From Streptomyces griseochromogenes (GTDB lineage Bacteria; Actinomycetota; Actinomycetes; Streptomycetales; Streptomycetaceae), in the NCBI RefSeq assembly GCF_001542625.1, contig NZ_CP016279.1, positions 9,424,001 through 9,488,000 on the forward strand: a DNA stretch of 64,000 nucleotides. Reading direction: 5' to 3'. The translations under genes and the position numbers were made by a program. Positions within the stretch are counted from its first letter, which is position 1; the number at the start of each line of letters is the position of its first letter. Positions 62,006 to 64,000 of the stretch are shown here, piece after piece. The notes below the pieces were generated by a model, which had not been told where the DNA came from, ran no database searches, and was given only the letters and a program-made list of their open reading frames with translations.

Positions 62006-62869
62006 CTATGACACCACGTCCTTGCGGGCGAATCCCCGGAAGGCCAGGGCGATGAGCACGAGTGCGTAGGTCAGGGAGATCGCCGTGCCCTGGATCATGC
62101 CCGACCACTCGGGGTGCGGCTGCACGGCGTCGGCCCAGGCGAACTGCCAGTGCGCGGGCAGGAAGTCGCGCCAGTGGCCGAGGGCCGTGACGGCGTCCAG
62201 GACATTGCCGACGATGGTCAGGCCGACCGCGCCACCGACCGCCCCGAGCGGTGCGTCCGTCCTGGTCGACAGCCAGAACGCCAGCCCGGCGGTGACCAGT
62301 TGGGACACGAAGACGTACGCCACGACCACCACGAGCCGCTGGAGCGCCGTACCCGAATCCAGTGCGCCGCCGGTGGGGATCTGCAGCGGGCCCCAGCCGT
62401 AGGCGGCCGTGCCGACCGCGAGGGACACCACGGGCAGCAGCACCATCGCGGCGAGGCTGAGCCCGAGCGCCACGACGAGCTTGGACCACAGCAGACGGGC
62501 GCGGGGCACGGGCGCGGCGAGCAGATAGCGCAAGGAGGACCAGCTCGCCTCGGAGGCGACCGTGTCCCCGCAGAACAGGGCGACCGGGATCACGAGGAGG
62601 AAGCCCGCGGAGACGAACAGATTCACCGCGGCGAAGTTGGCGCCGGACGAGGTGGCCGTGTCCATCAGTGTGACCCGGCCGTTGCGCGCGGCCGGGTCGC
62701 CGCCGATCGCGAAGGCGATCAGCAGCACGAACGGCAGCACGGCCAGGATCCCGCCCATGATCAGCGTACGGCGCCGCTTCAGCTGCCGGGCCAGCTCGAC
62801 GCGCAACGGCAGGGTGCGGCCCGCGCGGTAGCCGGAGGCGACCTCGACGGGCTCGGTGAGCGCGCTCAC
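62006..62869 (-). CDS. ABC-2 type transporter permease
   Basis: 287 residues with six membrane helices (for example LIMGGILAVLPFVLLIAFAI, FLLVIPVALFCGDTVA, LVVALGLSLAAMVLLPVV). The N-terminal LRVELARQLKRRRTLIMGG is the typical entry helix of ABC-2 exporters. It overlaps the ATPase gene by 4 bases (ATGA). It forms the membrane half of a homodimeric exporter; substrate unknown. Confidence 0.85.
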   Translation of the reverse strand: MSALTEPVEVASGYRAGRTLPLRVELARQLKRRRTLIMGGILAVLPFVLLIAFAIGGDPAARNGRVTLMDTATSSGANFAAVNLFVSAGFLLVIPVALFCGDTVASEASWSSLRYLLAAPVPRARLLWSKLVVALGLSLAAMVLLPVVSLAVGTAAYGWGPLQIPTGGALDSGTALQRLVVVVAYVFVSQLVTAGLAFWLSTRTDAPLGAVGGAVGLTIVGNVLDAVTALGHWRDFLPAHWQFAWADAVQPHPEWSGMIQGTAISLTYALVLIALAFRGFARKDVVS

Positions 62870-64000
62870 GCGGAACCTCCGATCAGGGTGAGGAAGGCGT
62901 CTTCCAGGCGCCGGTGGGGGCCGACCGAGGTGATGGGCACCTCCAGGCGCACCAGCTCCACGATCAGTTGCTCGGCCGTGCCTGCGGATTCGAGGCGGAC
63001 CAGCAGCCCGTCCTCGGTGCGCACGGCCGAGGCGATGCCGGGCAGCGCGGCCACCTTCTCCACGACCGGCTCCTCCACCGGCGTGCCCGTGCCGACCAGC
63101 AGCGTGTCACCGGAGCCCACGATCTCCCGCACCGGACCGGCCTGCACGAGCCGGCCGCGGTCCATCACCACGAGGTGGGTGCAGGACTGCTCGACCTCGG
63201 CGAGGAGATGGCTGGAGACGATCACCGTACGGCCGCCGGCGGCGTATCGGATCATCACCTCGCGCATCTCGCGGATCTGGGGCGGGTCGAGGCCGTTGGT
63301 GGGCTCGTCCAGGATGAGCAGGTCGGGCAGGCCGAGCATGGCCTGGGCGATGGCCAGGCGCTGGCGCATGCCCTGGGAGTAGGTGCGCACCGCGCGGGCG
63401 AGAGCCTCGCCGAGGCCGGCGATCTCCAGGGCCTCGTCCAGATGCGCGTCCTCGGGCGGGCGGCCGGTGGCCCGCCAGTACAGCTCCAGGTTCTCCCGGC
63501 CGGACAGGTGCGGCAGGAAGCCCGCGCCCTCCACGAAGGCGCCGACCCTCGACAGCACGGGCGCGCCCGGCCGGACGGCGTGGCCGAACACACGGATCTC
63601 GCCGCCGTCCGGCTTGATCAGACCCATCAGCATGCGCAGGGTGGTGGTCTTGCCCGCGCCGTTGGGCCCGAGCAGACCGAGGACCTGGCCCTTCTCCACG
63701 TGGAACGACAGCTCGCGCACCGCGTACCGGTCGGCGGACCTGGCATACCGCTTGCTGAGGTCCGTTATCCGCAGTGGGACTTCGGCGAGCTCCGGGGCGG
63801 GCGCGGGGGCGGTCGTACGACGGCGGCCGGCCAGCAGCAGGGCGAGCGCGCCCGCTGCGCCGGCCAGGGGCAGCCACCACACCCAGGCGGGCAGGGGGGC
63901 TGCCGCGGTGGTGACGGCGGGCGCCGTCGGCACGCTGAGGGCTCCCTCGACGGAGACGGTGTAGGTCGCCGGGGCGGCCGGTGAGGCGTAGCCGAGGTCG
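62866..64000 (-). CDS. ABC transporter ATPase fused to an N-terminal exported/hydrolase-like region, partial
   Basis: The frame is open to the right edge. From the GTG at 63933 it reads a membrane helix (WVWWLPLAGAAGALALLLAG) followed by a full ATPase: GPNGAGKTT, YSQGMRQR, LLILDEPTNGLD and VIVSSHLLAEVEQ. Upstream of 63933 the frame continues (DLGYASPAAPATYTVSVEGA) without a stop, like the end of an extracellular beta domain. The gene is therefore probably a long fusion of a secreted (possibly S15/CocE-type hydrolase) domain, one membrane helix and an ABC ATPase. The hydrolase identity is inferred. Confidence 0.8.
   Translation of the reverse strand, partial: DLGYASPAAPATYTVSVEGALSVPTAPAVTTAAAPLPAWVWWLPLAGAAGALALLLAGRRRTTAPAPAPELAEVPLRITDLSKRYARSADRYAVRELSFHVEKGQVLGLLGPNGAGKTTTLRMLMGLIKPDGGEIRVFGHAVRPGAPVLSRVGAFVEGAGFLPHLSGRENLELYWRATGRPPEDAHLDEALEIAGLGEALARAVRTYSQGMRQRLAIAQAMLGLPDLLILDEPTNGLDPPQIREMREVMIRYAAGGRTVIVSSHLLAEVEQSCTHLVVMDRGRLVQAGPVREIVGSGDTLLVGTGTPVEEPVVEKVAALPGIASAVRTEDGLLVRLESAGTAEQLIVELVRLEVPITSVGPHRRLEDAFLTLIGGSA

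Overview
This 64 kb window is high-GC actinobacterial DNA, almost certainly from a Streptomyces chromosome. The evidence is the gene content: an SsbB-type single-strand binding protein next to two dynamin-like GTPases, a MelC1/MelC2 tyrosinase pair, pSAM2-type conjugation genes, many small secreted proteins, and pervasive GTG/TTG starts with translational coupling. All calls come from reading the sequence; no database search was run.

Region by region. (1) 1-5522: the end of an FtsX-like permease and its ABC ATPase (with an AbrB-like tail), then on the minus strand a hypothetical gene, a hotdog thioesterase and ettA. (2) 5564-25151: an integrated pSAM2-type actinomycete integrative and conjugative element (AICE). 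It is bounded by imperfect 46 bp att repeats sharing a 20 bp identical core, and it sits just upstream of ettA. Its right third (about 17.2-25.0 kb) is the backbone: a Nudix protein resembling Pif, a KorSA-type GntR repressor, a Pra-like activator, an FtsK-type transfer ATPase, Spd-like spread genes, a RepSA-type initiator, Xis and a tyrosine integrase. Its left two thirds (5.7-16.8 kb) are a string of small cargo modules. Between the modules lie recurring non-coding repeats that look like integrase arm sites, plus a 3' tRNA-Ser fragment, so this part looks like an accretion of several former insertions. (3) 25.2-33.2 kb: an S1-domain protein, a mycothiol-dependent enzyme of the maleylpyruvate isomerase family, a thioester-domain surface protein with a sortase signal, ssbB and the dynB-dynA pair. 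A tRNA-Arg(TCT) gene follows.

(4) 33.9-39.8 kb: a dense locus of eight short exported proteins plus one decayed copy. They form at least two paralogous families with shared 5' leaders, including a conserved leader hairpin. (5) 40.1-44.9 kb: a stand-alone condensation-domain protein, tyrosinase MelC2 with its chaperone MelC1, a VKOR-like disulfide-forming membrane protein and a small secreted protein. (6) 45.2-49.4 kb: a fatty-acyl-AMP/CoA ligase, a Pro/Thr-rich surface protein and a secreted GH26-like glycosidase. (7) 49.4-58.8 kb: a tightly coupled minus-strand exopolysaccharide operon. Two GT4 glycosyltransferases, a priming sugar transferase, an O-antigen-ligase-like protein, a MurJ-like flippase, a polysaccharide deacetylase, a Wzz-like protein and a GNAT-like acyltransferase together can prime, build, flip and modify an extracellular polysaccharide; the adjacent glycosidase could trim it. 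(8) 59.2-64 kb: more small secreted proteins, including three tandem copies of one family, then an ABC-2 permease and its ATPase. The ATPase is fused at its N terminus to something running off the right edge.

Overall theme: cell-surface and developmental functions (septation, surface proteins, melanin, exopolysaccharide) on the host chromosome, interrupted by one composite mobile element.
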